Of a stretch of 64,000 bases of DNA, positions 22,680 through 34,044 are shown in pieces. A program made the translations under genes and the position numbers. This DNA comes from Circinella umbellata (taxonomy: Eukaryota > Mucoromycota > Mucoromycetes > Mucorales > Lichtheimiaceae). The stretch lies in the NCBI GenBank assembly GCA_025093555.1, contig JAIWNF010000057.1, positions 62,001-126,000 of the forward strand, given 5' to 3'. Under the pieces are notes generated by a model, which was given only the letters and a program-made list of their open reading frames with translations, searched no databases and was not told the DNA's origin. The stretch's first letter is position 1, and every line of letters begins with the position of its first letter.

Positions 22680-24184
22680 GAGAGGAACAGATAAACAGGT
22701 TTTATTTGAGTGTGAAAAAGGAAGAAAAGCAAAATAAAAAGTTAAATAAAATAAATAGTAGGGAAAGGGTATAAAGAAAAGGGAAGAAGAAGGAAAAAAC
22801 AAGATGAACTGGTTGGATTATTATAGTAGAAGGAGAAAGAAAGAAGGGGAAGTCAAAAATAAGTGGAGAGATTGAGAATAAGTGTAAATAATAACTATAG
22901 GTCGGAGAAACTAATGTTCTCTTTGTGTATTGTTGGGGGGAGAAGACAAGGAAAAGGGGGTTTTTTAAAATTGAGGAGTTATGGATATATAATACATAAT
23001 GAAAAGAGAAAAAGGGGGAGAGAGAATGGTAATGATGAGGATGCATATTTGCTTTGATGTAATGAACCCGTATTTTTTCCTTTTTATTTCATTTCTGTAG
23101 CTATTACCGCTAATAGTAAATAATGTACATGATGAATCAGGGTTCTTTTAGTTGTTTCTTTTTTTTATATCTTTCTTATGGTACGTAGTATAACTATTGG
23201 ATATATATTTATTCATGAATTTGTTATACTACATACTAATAACAATGATACGTAATAAACTTCAAAGATGACCCCCAATTTATATCCATAGCCAATCAAA
23301 TATAAAAAAACAGAAGAAAGTTTCTAAGAAAAAAATGCATACTGGCGCAAAAAAATATGTACAAACAAAACATTTATAGATCGCCCTCCATAAACTAAAG
23401 TTCTGTCGATCTGTAAATGTATATCATACGCCATATATAAATAAGGCTTGTGTATATTTTTGTAAAGCGGGTTTTTTTTATAGTAAAAGTCATCAGTAAA
23501 ATTCATCCATTGGTTATTTTAAGTCTTCTAAAGTGGGTAAATTTTTCACCATTTTTATCCAAGTAAAAGATTCTATCGATTCTTCTAAATTATTTGGGAA
23601 ATACATTATATTTAGTAAAAATAATATCATCAATACCAGTAGCTAAAACTTTCTCTTTTTCCCGATTGCTTAGCTTTTCTTCATTGATCACACGGCAACC
23701 AACGTATGCTGTATGCTGAATTTATAATCATTTTTTATTAGATGTTTTTCTTTTATTACCAAAAGTAATAGATATATTTGACTCGAACAACTTAATATAT
23801 TGAATAGATTCTTGATAAAATAATATTTTCATAAGTAATATTAAAAATAACTAAATTTTACCCTATGAGCAATACAGAGTACATATTTTGAAAAGTGTAT
23901 TTATTAAATGATTATTGTTAAGATTATACTTGGAAGCTTCTTGTTGTTTCGTCTATGCGATGCATAACAAGAATATTATGCAATGTATCATTTGATAACT
24001 TCATATAGATACAATGATGTGATGCTATTATTCTTATCAAAGCATACTCTTCTTGCTACGCTTTTAACACCTTTCGTTATTATTGTAGGCAACACTCACC
24101 TTATTTACTGCGTTACTATTATCGTAGTAATATGCATATTCAATATATAAGATTATCTCTCACGCATAATAGTAGTATCACACG

Positions 24185-24216
<32 letters not shown>

Positions 24217-26011
24217 CCCATGATATTTTGAGTTATAAAGCGCCAACCGCGGCAATTATATTTATAGTATAATCTAAACGTTCATTCCAATATTGACATT
24301 GATGATTATTAGATATTATTTACTATATATCGAATTATGTGGAAAAAAAAGGACCCTCTTTCGTTGATTGGGTATGCAATGAGAATCATGTTATATGTTA
24401 TTTTACAATATAAAAATTCATGCAAAAAAAAATTTGAGCTTCTATTTTTTTTTCTATTTGTTTCAAGTATAAATTTTAATAAATTATAATTACATGAATT
24501 GCTCTAATATATCAATGCTAATAAGTACGTAATATTTTTTTTATAATACGTACATTTTTAAATATGATAATAATAATAATAAAAACAGAAACAGAAACAA
24601 AACGTGTTAGATTATAAGGAAACAAAGAAATGGAGCAACAGATAAAAGAAAAAGAAAAAAAAGTTGGGGGAATGATTTATAAATACGTAAGAGTTATATT
24701 ATCATCATGCCCCTATCCTCACCCATAATTTTGACAATGATAGAATATACTAGTGGACCGACGATCCATAATTTCTTTTTATCAAAAAACAACAATAAAT
24801 TAAATAGATCGACAAAAAGGTTGAAACAATTCTATTATTTTATTGTTCTCCTAAACGTCATTTATTAAACCGAGAATACATTTCTGCTAATCAGAATTTA
24901 TGTAGACAAGAGGGTAATTAATGATAGTAATAGTAATAGTAACAGTAGTGGTCCAAATTTATATATGTATATAATATATTATTATGTAAAAAAAAAAAGA
25001 ATTCAAAGTGGGTTAAAATGATTTTTCCCTGGAGTATGTAAAAAAAGAAAATAGAAACTCATGCATGGTATCCGGATCATCATAACCACAACCTTCAATC
25101 TTGCATTCCTGACCATTATTTTTAGTAGTATATAGATCTATTGTAATCAGGTGAATTTTACTCTTTTATAATTTTATGCATAACAGCGAACAAATTATAC
25201 TAAAGTTATCTTTCATAAAAAATAAAAATAAATAAGAGAGAATGATCGAAAGAGAAAGAGAGAGATCATTCGCGTGATCAAATAATATAAAGAGATACAT
25301 AATAAAGAGAACTATTTACAATGATTTCTCTCCTGAATCTTACGAAAGAGGGGAAAAAAAGAAAAAGAAAGGATTATCACCAATTATGGATTAGAAATTC
25401 CATACTCACGAAAACCCTTAGATATCATGTCATCAAGTTTCTTAGGTATACATATATCTTAAAATACAATCCTATTTTATATTATACTTTATTCTTTACG
25501 TACTATTTATTGCTTGTTAATATATAGAACTATTAATAATTTTTTTGTATAAATATACAGTACTGTAAACGTCTTTTATATCATTCGCAATTATTTTTAG
25601 ATTATGAACACTTTCTTGTTTTCGTGTGTCTTAATGTATGATAATGATGATTACGGTTTTAAAACCAGTTTTCATTCTTCTTCTAATTTCCTAATTATTA
25701 ATTGAACAATGGGTATGCATAAACAAATAAGATGATGAACTATCTAACTCTTTTTTTAATGCTAATATATCTAACAATTTGTAGAAAGGAAAAAAAAATA
25801 AAAACCATGTACACCTCCATTTCGATACAAAGAGCAAATAAGGGTCAGCTTCTTTTGTCATCCTCTCATTCGGATTATTCGGTTAATAAACTGTTTTAAA
25901 TCAACATTTTTCTGCTCTAGCAAGTACGGTCCTTTTGAAATTGGGTATATTTCTAATTATTATTATACGATAAAATTATTTATTTTTATTATGAAGGAAT
26001 TAAATTGAACA
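22680..26011. other. Intergenic AT-rich DNA
   Basis: No convincing frame or RNA gene. It holds a purine-rich (minus-strand pyrimidine-rich) stretch at about 22,700-23,040, probably promoter or leader of the AreA-domain gene, and a CA run passing into a TA run at about 24,182-24,217. Open frames here are low-complexity. Confidence 0.5.
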
Positions 26012-26083
26012 CACGCGCTGATTTCAGCTTATTGCTCTCGTCTGTCCGCAAAGGGGGCAACTAAAAATCTGCGGGGCAGCAGA
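26012..26083 (-). repeat. Dispersed hairpin-bearing element, copy 2
   Basis: Reading the minus strand, a hairpin (TCTGC TGCCCC GCAGA, 26,083-26,068) is followed after 25 nt by a 31-nt block differing from the copy at 9,276-9,306 at about two positions. The outer base pair of the first hairpin is C-G in copy 1 and T-A here, a paired change. It lies about 250 bp beyond the 3' side of the decayed LINE. Confidence 0.55.
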
Positions 26084-26329
26084 GAAAAAAGCTGTAGTGA
26101 AAAACAACAGTACAGAGATATCAATGAAGGAGATGAGGTAGGGGCTGACTAAGTTAAAATAGAAAGTAGTAAAGGAACAGTGTCAAAAAAAGAGAGAGAA
26201 GTGAAACATGTCAAAAGAGATGACGATACTTTGTTAATTTAATATGTTTTTTTATACGTTTAGGGAGGTGCATGTGGTTCAGGCTATAGTTCAATCAATT
26301 ACAAGTAATAAATGTCCAAATTGATTTAT

Positions 26330-28550
26330 TGATAAAAATGAAGGGGTAGTATAATAATCAGGACGACAAGTACTGTGTAGTTGGCGTAGAATAAAGCAGA
26401 GTTCTGGCCAGATAATTTTCTAATAGACACGTTCCCGGTGTGATGTTGGAGGTGCTTTGGGGAGTCGATTGAGAACAAAAGAAATAGGGCTGTTAGTGTT
26501 TTAAGAAATTGATAAAATTTATCGACCCGATGGCAAGAAAGCAAGTGTTGTTTTGATAGCTGAGTTGTTTGGTGACAATTATGACAAAGTTGTTGCTGGT
26601 GGTTAGTGATCCAACCTGGGCGGTAGTAAGTACATTAAATTACGATCTGTAGATGTCATTGGCAGCCATAGAATTGGTTCCATTCCCAATTACTGACGGC
26701 ATTGATTTAATAATATACTGTTCTTTTGTTGGCAGTGTTATGTATGTTACTTTTTAGATGTTGTTTGATGATTGTCTTTAGATCACTTATTGTTACCGTG
26801 GTGCTGTATATTTGTGTCGTTGTATCCACTGATTCCCGTATTTTATTTCTTCTAATGACTGAAGTCCAGGAACGAAGACCTTTGGTTTGACGAACATGAG
26901 ATAGTAAAATTGGAAGTAAAGCATTATCATGCATGTGATACGAACAAAATATGAACTTTGCCTGTAGTAGGATAGTAACACAGTCAGTCATATATTCAAG
27001 ACTGGCAAAATAGTAGTAACCGAGGTATATGTGTTTCAGAAGTATTCCATGTACTATCTCTGTTTCTGTACCATAGGCTTTGGAAACATCCAATCCAATT
27101 ATAACAGGGGGTGAGCCATAGTAGCGTTTGTGAACAATCGATACTTTTAAAGACAACGAGCTTGGCTACAAGCATCTCGTTGGTGTCGGAAACTAGCTTG
27201 TGCAGTATCTAATTCTGGTGCGGTAAAAACCGCGAGGTCTTGAATACATTTTTTCACTATCTTACAAAAAATGTATGTTAAACTAATTGGATAAGGGTTA
27301 ACAAGGTCGTCCGTTGGCCCTTTTTTGTGTATTCAAAGCATTTGTGCTAAACGCTATAATTTTTGATCCTCAGACGTATACCAGCATAGTTGCTAAAATG
27401 CTGTTATAATGTGGGTTAATTGTGCACAGATCGGTTTTAACATTTGCCTGAGATGGTGATAGTTGAGAGGCATTACGTGTGTGGTTGTAAATTACTGCAA
27501 AATATATTTTCAAGGTGATCAGCCATACGATTAGCAGCTACTACATACAGGACCATGTGAATTGGAAAATGTTGCATGTAAGATGCGCCCTTTTTTTTAT
27601 TCGGTTCATAGTTGCCGTAGCTTTTGAAAAATCGCCTTGATCGAGTTTTTGACAGAATAAGGTCCATGTTCCAACGCGTCGTCTATTAACTGCTATTCGA
27701 AATTTTACTTGTGCTTCTTGGTGTTGTGTCACTATGTATTCTAGCTTTGTAGAAGAGTGTTGCGCACGTCTCCATTTTTTAAAAAGATCTCACGGTATGC
27801 TTTGGCTTTTTCAAGCTCAAGAATCCAGAACCATTTTAACCCGTTTATTTCAGCAGTTGTTTTACGATCTACAGTGTTATCAAGGGCGTTATAGATGCTG
27901 TAATTGAGTCGTGAGTTTAAGTCTACGATGTTGTCAATAGTTGTAGTCATAGTATTGTCAAGAAGCTGATAATGTGCTGTTGTATAGGTTGAATATTTGT
28001 TGTAAATGGAAAGATGCATGTAGTACATATATCAGGCTCTTGAGTTCTTGTAGTAGTCATATGAGTCTTGTTGTTTTGGTACGGAGCGAAATATTATTGG
28101 TTATATGTCAATTGTATTGCTTTGTAATCAGATGATATTGAAAGGTCTTCATACTGTATATGGTCATAGCGGAATTAGTGAGTAGTGTTATACCAAAAAA
28201 TAGATCGACGATACTGGTGCCACGAGGGTTGATATTTGTTAGTTGACCATAAGCAAGTGATTCATTGTGAATTGCTATACCACTTGTTGCAAGCCAAGTT
28301 GTAAGTAGTCTACCGCGGGTATCATAACTATAATTTTATTATTATACATTTGAACCTTGTTTTTTGTACAGGTGAGATTTGACTCGAAATAGTGCAAAAA
28401 CCGCCGGGTGCAACAAACGGGTGTGTGTGCAAAAAGCCTGGTTTTACTGTATAATGTGTAGCACGCTGTGGATTTTCCCCTCCACAAATATATCATGTTT
28501 ATACAAGCTAAATCCCTTGACACTTAGGGCGCAATACAGTATAGCGAACT
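26330..28550 (-). mobile_element. Decayed LINE (non-LTR retrotransposon) remnant
   Basis: Several minus-strand frame fragments, in the order expected of a LINE ORF2, are broken by stops and frameshifts. Near 28,450-28,500 a fragment reads YKHDIFVEGKIHSV, which I take as endonuclease-region sequence. At 27,760-28,020 LKWFWILELEKAKAYREI and at 27,600-27,700 LDQGDFSKATATMNRIKK fit the linker before the reverse transcriptase. AANRMADHLENIF follows at about 27,500, and at 27,080 IIGLDVSKAYGTE fits RT motif A of LINE-type enzymes (usual form LDVSKAYD). No intact catalytic core (no clear FADD-like box) remains. Function is lost. Family assignment rests on motif order and is moderate; the 3' limit is uncertain. 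Confidence 0.6.
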
Positions 28551-29164
28551 CATCAACTGAAATATTTTCACTAGATGTTTGTTTTAACATGAAGCTGTAA
28601 AATGTTTACAAAGGAAATATCAAATTTTTCATTTTACTAAATTATATACGTAAAAGAATATTAATATTTCATCCCTTATGCCTAAAAACGCCAAGTATAA
28701 ATGTATCTCAAATTACCTATTCTGAAAATTTTCATAAGAGTATTTTTTTTTTGTTTTGTATGCTTGAACAGGAACGCATAATTAATACACATAGGCTCAT
28801 GAATTATATGATGAGAATATACGAAATATGTACAGTGACTGTAATTATCACCTATTATATAAATGTCATGTTTAATCGAAGATATTTATAAAAAAAAACA
28901 CATTAAAGTACGTAGTAAATATCAACATTAACATCTTTACAAACTATATAACTTATACCCTATTTAATGACGATTTATTAATATAGATTTATTGGTGATG
29001 ACGAAACCTTAAAATATTTCCTAATTTGGTAATCACTTCTTTTTTGTCGACTTTTTTTTTATGTATACTTCTTTCGTTTTCTTTTTTCTATCTCCTTCTC
29101 TTTCCATAACCCTCACCCCCACTCCCCTTTTTCAACAGAAATATCTATTACTATTGTTATTATT
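28551..29164. other. Intergenic DNA and ankyrin-gene leader
   Basis: AT-rich DNA, becoming C/T-rich at about 29,070-29,135 and ending in a TTCAACAG that may close a 5'-UTR intron just before the ankyrin-gene ATG. No separate gene is seen. Confidence 0.5.
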
Positions 29165-30664
29165 ATGCAAAACCGTATTACGAAATCATGCCAAAACCGA
29201 CGTAGTTGTCGTGCCGACCGATTACGTGAATTACTTCAACTCACACCAGGAGATTCGGTATTGTTAGATGCATGTAAAAGAAAAAAAGCAAAGGATGGTT
29301 CGTATACTTTTTTTTTTTAATTTTAATAGGAAATTCAACGATAGCACAACATCTGGCTGTTATATAATAGAATTAAGGCTGAATTATCAAAAAAAAACTT
29401 TCCGTATGCGAAATATATAGTGGAAGCATTATTATCAGCATTTCCTTGTACTAATCCAGACACTGTACGCGATAATTATCTTCGAACACCATTACATGTT
29501 GCTTGTGGAAGACGAGATGATTTACAAGAAGCAACTTCAATAGCTCGAATACTAATTCGTGGTGGATCCGATGTTAATAATGGAGTAGGTGATGTAGATG
29601 GATTACAGCCAATGCATATGGGTAAGTAAAATATTATTGATCTATAAAGAATTCGTGAAAGAAGAAATATGAAGGGGGAGGAAAAGATAAAAGTAATTGA
29701 AAAGGGTTTTGACTATTATTATTATTATTATCTATAGCTGTTCTTGCTGGCAATATTCAATGTGTATTAATGCTTTTGGAAGAAGGTAAGCTTTATTTCA
29801 ATTTGTCTCCCGTCTTTAATAGTTTCAATTGGAAAGAAAGAAATGGGATTGGTTGTGTGTGAGTGGGTGTAATTTTTCTTTTTATCGTTTTGACGTACAT
29901 ATGCCTTGACCATTTTAGGGTTATATTCTCTTTTGTTTTTTTATTTCTTATTTCAGGTGCCAGTATTCCAGCATCCGATCCCTTTCGATTAACACCTTTA
30001 TTGTTGGCAAAACTGAAAATGGATAATCTTCGACAAACACGATTAGCACTTTATCAAAAAGAAGATAATGATAAAAATATGGATAATCATGATGATGATG
30101 ATAGAGGAACAATGATGAATAATAATGCGCAGCAAGAATATCAAGATCTACAATCGGTAATTTTTCTTTTACTGGGTTCTCTGTTATACCCTACCCCGCA
30201 CCCCTCCTTTCTTTTTTGTGGATTCCCAAATATCGTGCGAGTCGGGATTATTTTATAGTTGCATAAAAAATATTTTTAGGATAAAAAAGCTAAATTAAAT
30301 CCCCCCCATTGAACCTTGTTTTTTTTTGGCATCATAATTTTAGATTACCCAGGTTTTAGTAACCCATTTAGCAAATAAGCACATTACAACATATGGCTCA
30401 TCTACACAGGATCGAAATACACATTATCATGGCATATCGGATAAATTGCTTTCAACAGAAAACAATAAAAATAAGAGTGGTAATTCTAACAAAATGATTG
30501 ATTCAGAACAACAATTGAATCAAGCCATTGTTAGCATTACTGATCAATTATCTGGTATTTGTGTTCAAGATAAACATGATAATGATCCATTAGTACAAGA
30601 TGCTGTTAATGTACTGATGGAAAAAGTACGCAATCTCGGATTGGAAGAAACAGCTGTAAAATAG
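29165..30664 (+). CDS. Ankyrin-repeat protein, ANKRD54-like
   Basis: Five exons join in phase: 29,165-29,297, 29,421-29,621, 29,738-29,785, 29,957-30,156 and 30,344-30,664, giving 300 residues. The ankyrin part starts with an imperfect first helix pair (VEALLSAFP), then LRTPLHVACGRRDD, LQPMHMAVLAGNIQCVLMLL, and ends with LTPLLLAKLKMDNLRQ, so about three repeats. The ending RLTPLLLAKLK followed by a helical C-terminus (DAVNVLMEKVRNLGLEE) resembles metazoan ANKRD54, a small adaptor of three to four ankyrin repeats; that match is from memory of the family and only moderate. A His/Asp/Asn-rich linker (about residues 150-185) interrupts the tail. The N-terminal 45 residues are basic and Cys-containing. 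Ankyrin repeats mediate protein binding; the partner is unknown. Introns are 116-187 nt with GT-AG ends. Confidence 0.85.
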
Positions 30665-31975
30665 CTAATTCACTCGCAAAAAAATATATACTAATCTCTA
30701 TTATATACAAACATTTACATATTCCCTTGCTTTTCCTTTTTCTTTCTTTCTCTTATCTTTTACTCGCTCACATCTTTCTCTCCTTCTCTTTAACATATAT
30801 CTATATAATTGATGTTTCATTTTATTTTTTCTGTCCAAAAAAAAAGACCTGAATTTATGTAATTTTCTTTTTTTTATTTCGCGTGGATTACGATCCTTTT
30901 CCCCACTTCCTCTATCCTGTGTATATACTACTATTTAGAAAATAAAAATAAAAAATAATAATAACAAAAGAAATTAAGAATTCCATGGGGTGATACATAA
31001 TTTTACAATGTAACAGATATTATCTCTATGACAACATAAGTGTGTATGTAATTAGAGTTTATCGATAGCAACAGGAGTTATTCATTCCATGTCCCCATGT
31101 AATTCCCATCGACCTTTTTATAATTAATGTGGGAAGTACGTACATTATTTTACAGTGTCAGAGATAAAGGGGACTGTAGAGACTATTGTAGTTACCATTA
31201 TTGATGACAGACACCACATATACTTTGCGTTACTATTGCTATTATAAAAAAAAGGTCTGAGCTCAGTTGAATGACAGATAGCTTTAATAAAGTTTTGCTT
31301 CATTGACAAGTAGCAGAAAATATTATGATAAAGTTTGTATTTTTGTGTAGGACAAATTTGGTCATGACATACTAATACCTGAAATTTGTATTACAATGGC
31401 CCTGATTACTTTCTTATTTATTTGTCGTTCTCAGAACCCAAGTTGGGTAGGATATATTCATTTTATTGCTATTAAATATACTATAAAACAGTATAGATAA
31501 CTTTTATTGTCTAAATAGAAGAAGGTTGAAGGATAAACCGGGGTGATTTTGAATTTTATATACACTCTCATAGAGCAGCTCAAAAAAATGGTATTGTGAA
31601 GAGAAAGTCCAGAGGCCATATTAAACAAAATGGTTACCTTGTGTCACCATCTATAGCAGCTTTGTTTGTGCTTCATAAACACCCATTTTTCTCTCTCTTA
31701 TTTTTTTTTTACTATAATTGATACTGCCAAGGTCGTAATCGGGTTCCGCTTACCTTTAAAATAAACATATCTTTGTTTTATATAATAAACTCATTATTAT
31801 ATAAACATATAACTCATACGCACTCCTTAAAAAATAACTTTTCGTGAGAGAAAGTAAAGGGGGCAGAACTGGTTTCTTCTTTTCTCTTCCTTCACTTTCA
31901 CTTACACTTTCTTATTTTATTTTCTTTCCCCTTCTTTTTATATTTGATTCATTTTGTTTTTCTTCAACAGAAATC
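30665..31975. other. Intergenic DNA between two plus-strand genes
   Basis: C/T-rich tracts flank the ankyrin stop (30,725-30,790) and the next start (31,860-31,965). The middle is AT-rich with no frame or RNA gene that I can support. TTTTTCTTCAACAG before the next ATG, similar to the one before the ankyrin gene, suggests a leader intron. Confidence 0.5.
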
Positions 31976-33666
31976 ATGACGGGTAAAAATTCTAACAATC
32001 AGCGTAACAGTAAAGGGAAAACAAATGGCAAGAAATCAAAACGAAATTTACAACAACAACAACAACAACAAAGTAACAGTAATAGTAATAATAATAGTAA
32101 TAGCAGTAACGGATATTATTCCGGTAAATTTTTTTTATTATTTTTGCGTGACAACAACTGCAACTACCTTGTTTTATTCATATTTCACGCATTAATTAAG
32201 TTTATCTTTCAAATATTAACGTGTTTTTTTTCCGCCGGGGGGGGGGGATTGGCTATATATAATAGCCGTTATAAAAGCACCAAATACAAAGGAGAAATTA
32301 TCTAATAAAACAAAATCATCATCAACAAAAAGAACAATACATGATATACCCTATGCATCTGTCCAAAGGACATCCCCATTTCCTGCAGGAGGTGAAAACT
32401 CCAAGGTAAAAAAAAGATGCTGTGAATAATTTTTTCAGAATAAAAAATATCTCAATAACTAATGTACGACATATGTCTATATAATTTAACAAAAACTTTA
32501 TATAATAAACACGTAGAGTATCTTGGTAGGTAAACTTCTCCCTATAAAAACACTATGGTGTGTGTGTGTGTGTTTTGAAACTTATTATGTTAGGGAGGAA
32601 CAATTCTATTTACTAACCCAGCAAACCATTACTATTAATAAATAACAATAATATTTTTAATCTTAATTATATATAGCAAATCATCACCACATTGATAAAT
32701 CGTGTCTTAACAGTTTTCATCTTGATTGTTGTTACTTATTATATCTTGCGAGGTTGCGATACCACTAAGACCAAAAACGGACAATGCACAGCCTTTGATC
32801 CAATCAAACAAGACATTGACCAAATACTTGAACATGACAAGTACAGAATTCATGTTGAGCCCTATACAGATTCTATGCGTGAATGGTATGATAATTGGAA
32901 AGTCTCAGATTATGTACAGAAACTACAATCGGTTGTCGAGCCCTATACTGGTTCTATACATGAATTGTATATTAACTGGCAAGTATCGGACCAAGCACAA
33001 AAAGTACAATCAGTTGTTGAACCTTATACGGGTTCTATACGTGAATGGTATGATCAGTGGCAAGTATCGGACCAAGCACTAAAGTTCCAATCTGTCGCTT
33101 TGGATCGGGCGACCATCGCACTGGATCGGGTCAAATCATTGCATGCAAAAACATTGAATCATGCCAAAGACATTCAAACCGTTTTTGCTTTTTATTTTAA
33201 CAGTGATAATAATCCAACAGCATCAGATAATGACAATGGCGAAGACGACTACTATTCTGCAACCATGACGCCCTATGAAACACAATTACCTCATAAAGAA
33301 ATTCAAGCTATTCTTACAGCAGCGACACAAGCAAGAACTAAACTAGATGACCAATTAAGGCGCATTCAACGACAATTATTAAATCGATTTAATAAGAAAA
33401 AGACAACTACAACGGTTCGTCAAATCGGGGAAGAAATAAAGAATGATATGGAAGTGTTACGTAAAAATGCAGAACAGCAAGTGATTCAACATGTCAAGGC
33501 GGTTCAAAAGACAGTGGATGATGAGACGGAATTAACGGCTATCCGTCAAGCCGAACGAGCTGGTATTGTTGAAGTACATAAATCAGATCTTTTGATTCAT
33601 GAGATTCGTTTGGAAATTGATCAACATATTGATGCTTTATCAACACGTAAAGCAAGACGACGATAA
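31976..33666 (+). CDS. Single-pass membrane protein with three 27-residue repeats
   Basis: Three exons join in phase: 31,976-32,123, 32,266-32,405 and 32,677-33,666, giving 425 residues. The N-terminus is basic, with a poly-Gln and Ser/Asn tract (residues 26-45), and lacks a signal peptide. One hydrophobic segment, VLTVFILIVVTYYIL, lies near residues 104-119, so a type II or signal-anchored membrane protein is likely. After it three 27-residue repeats follow without gaps, each starting VEPYT and containing EWYDxW (ELYINW in the second) and VSD. Then come two LDRA/LDRV units, an acidic linker and a charged helical C-terminus (DDQLRRIQRQLLNRFNKKK; NAEQQVIQHVKAVQKTV). I do not recognise the family. 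The repeats look amphipathic, which would suit surface binding or self-association, but that is inference. A run of 11 G just before the exon 2 acceptor is unusual. Confidence 0.8.
32854..33096 (+). repeat. Three tandem 81-bp coding repeats
   Basis: Three in-frame 81-bp units encode 27-residue repeats beginning VEPYT. Units 2 and 3 are closer to each other (both have QVSDQA) than to unit 1, pointing to stepwise duplication. Confidence 0.85.
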
Positions 33667-34044
33667 AATCAGATTATTGCCGATTAATATGTAATTAATA
33701 ACAATACCAACAACAACAACCAAAATAAATTATCTATGCAACATTTTTTATATTCTTAAAATCTTGTTGTGAATTATATATATACTGTATATATTAAGAT
33801 AAAATAAAATAAATAATATGTGTTAAAAAAATATGTAATCAGTCATTATTTAATTAACAATAAAAAAACTAGTATGTATATATAATATAAACCAAGATAA
33901 ATGTATGCATATATGCATGTGTGTGTGTGAGTTGTGTAATATGGCAGGAATAGTTGTTAGAGTATAGTAGTACGTAGATATTATAAAAATAAAAAATTAA
34001 GTGGTAATGATATGTAGTAAAAAAAGTACGGAATATTTATAAAA
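33667..34044. other. Short intergenic region between converging genes
   Basis: The preceding plus-strand gene and the following minus-strand gene both end here. The DNA is AT-rich with several AATAAA-like signals on both strands and no frame. Confidence 0.6.

Noticed and set aside
22702..23046. Minus-strand frames rich in Phe, Ser and Tyr upstream of the AreA-domain gene
   Set aside because: They translate a pyrimidine-rich promoter or leader and do not join the MVRALDLP start by splicing.
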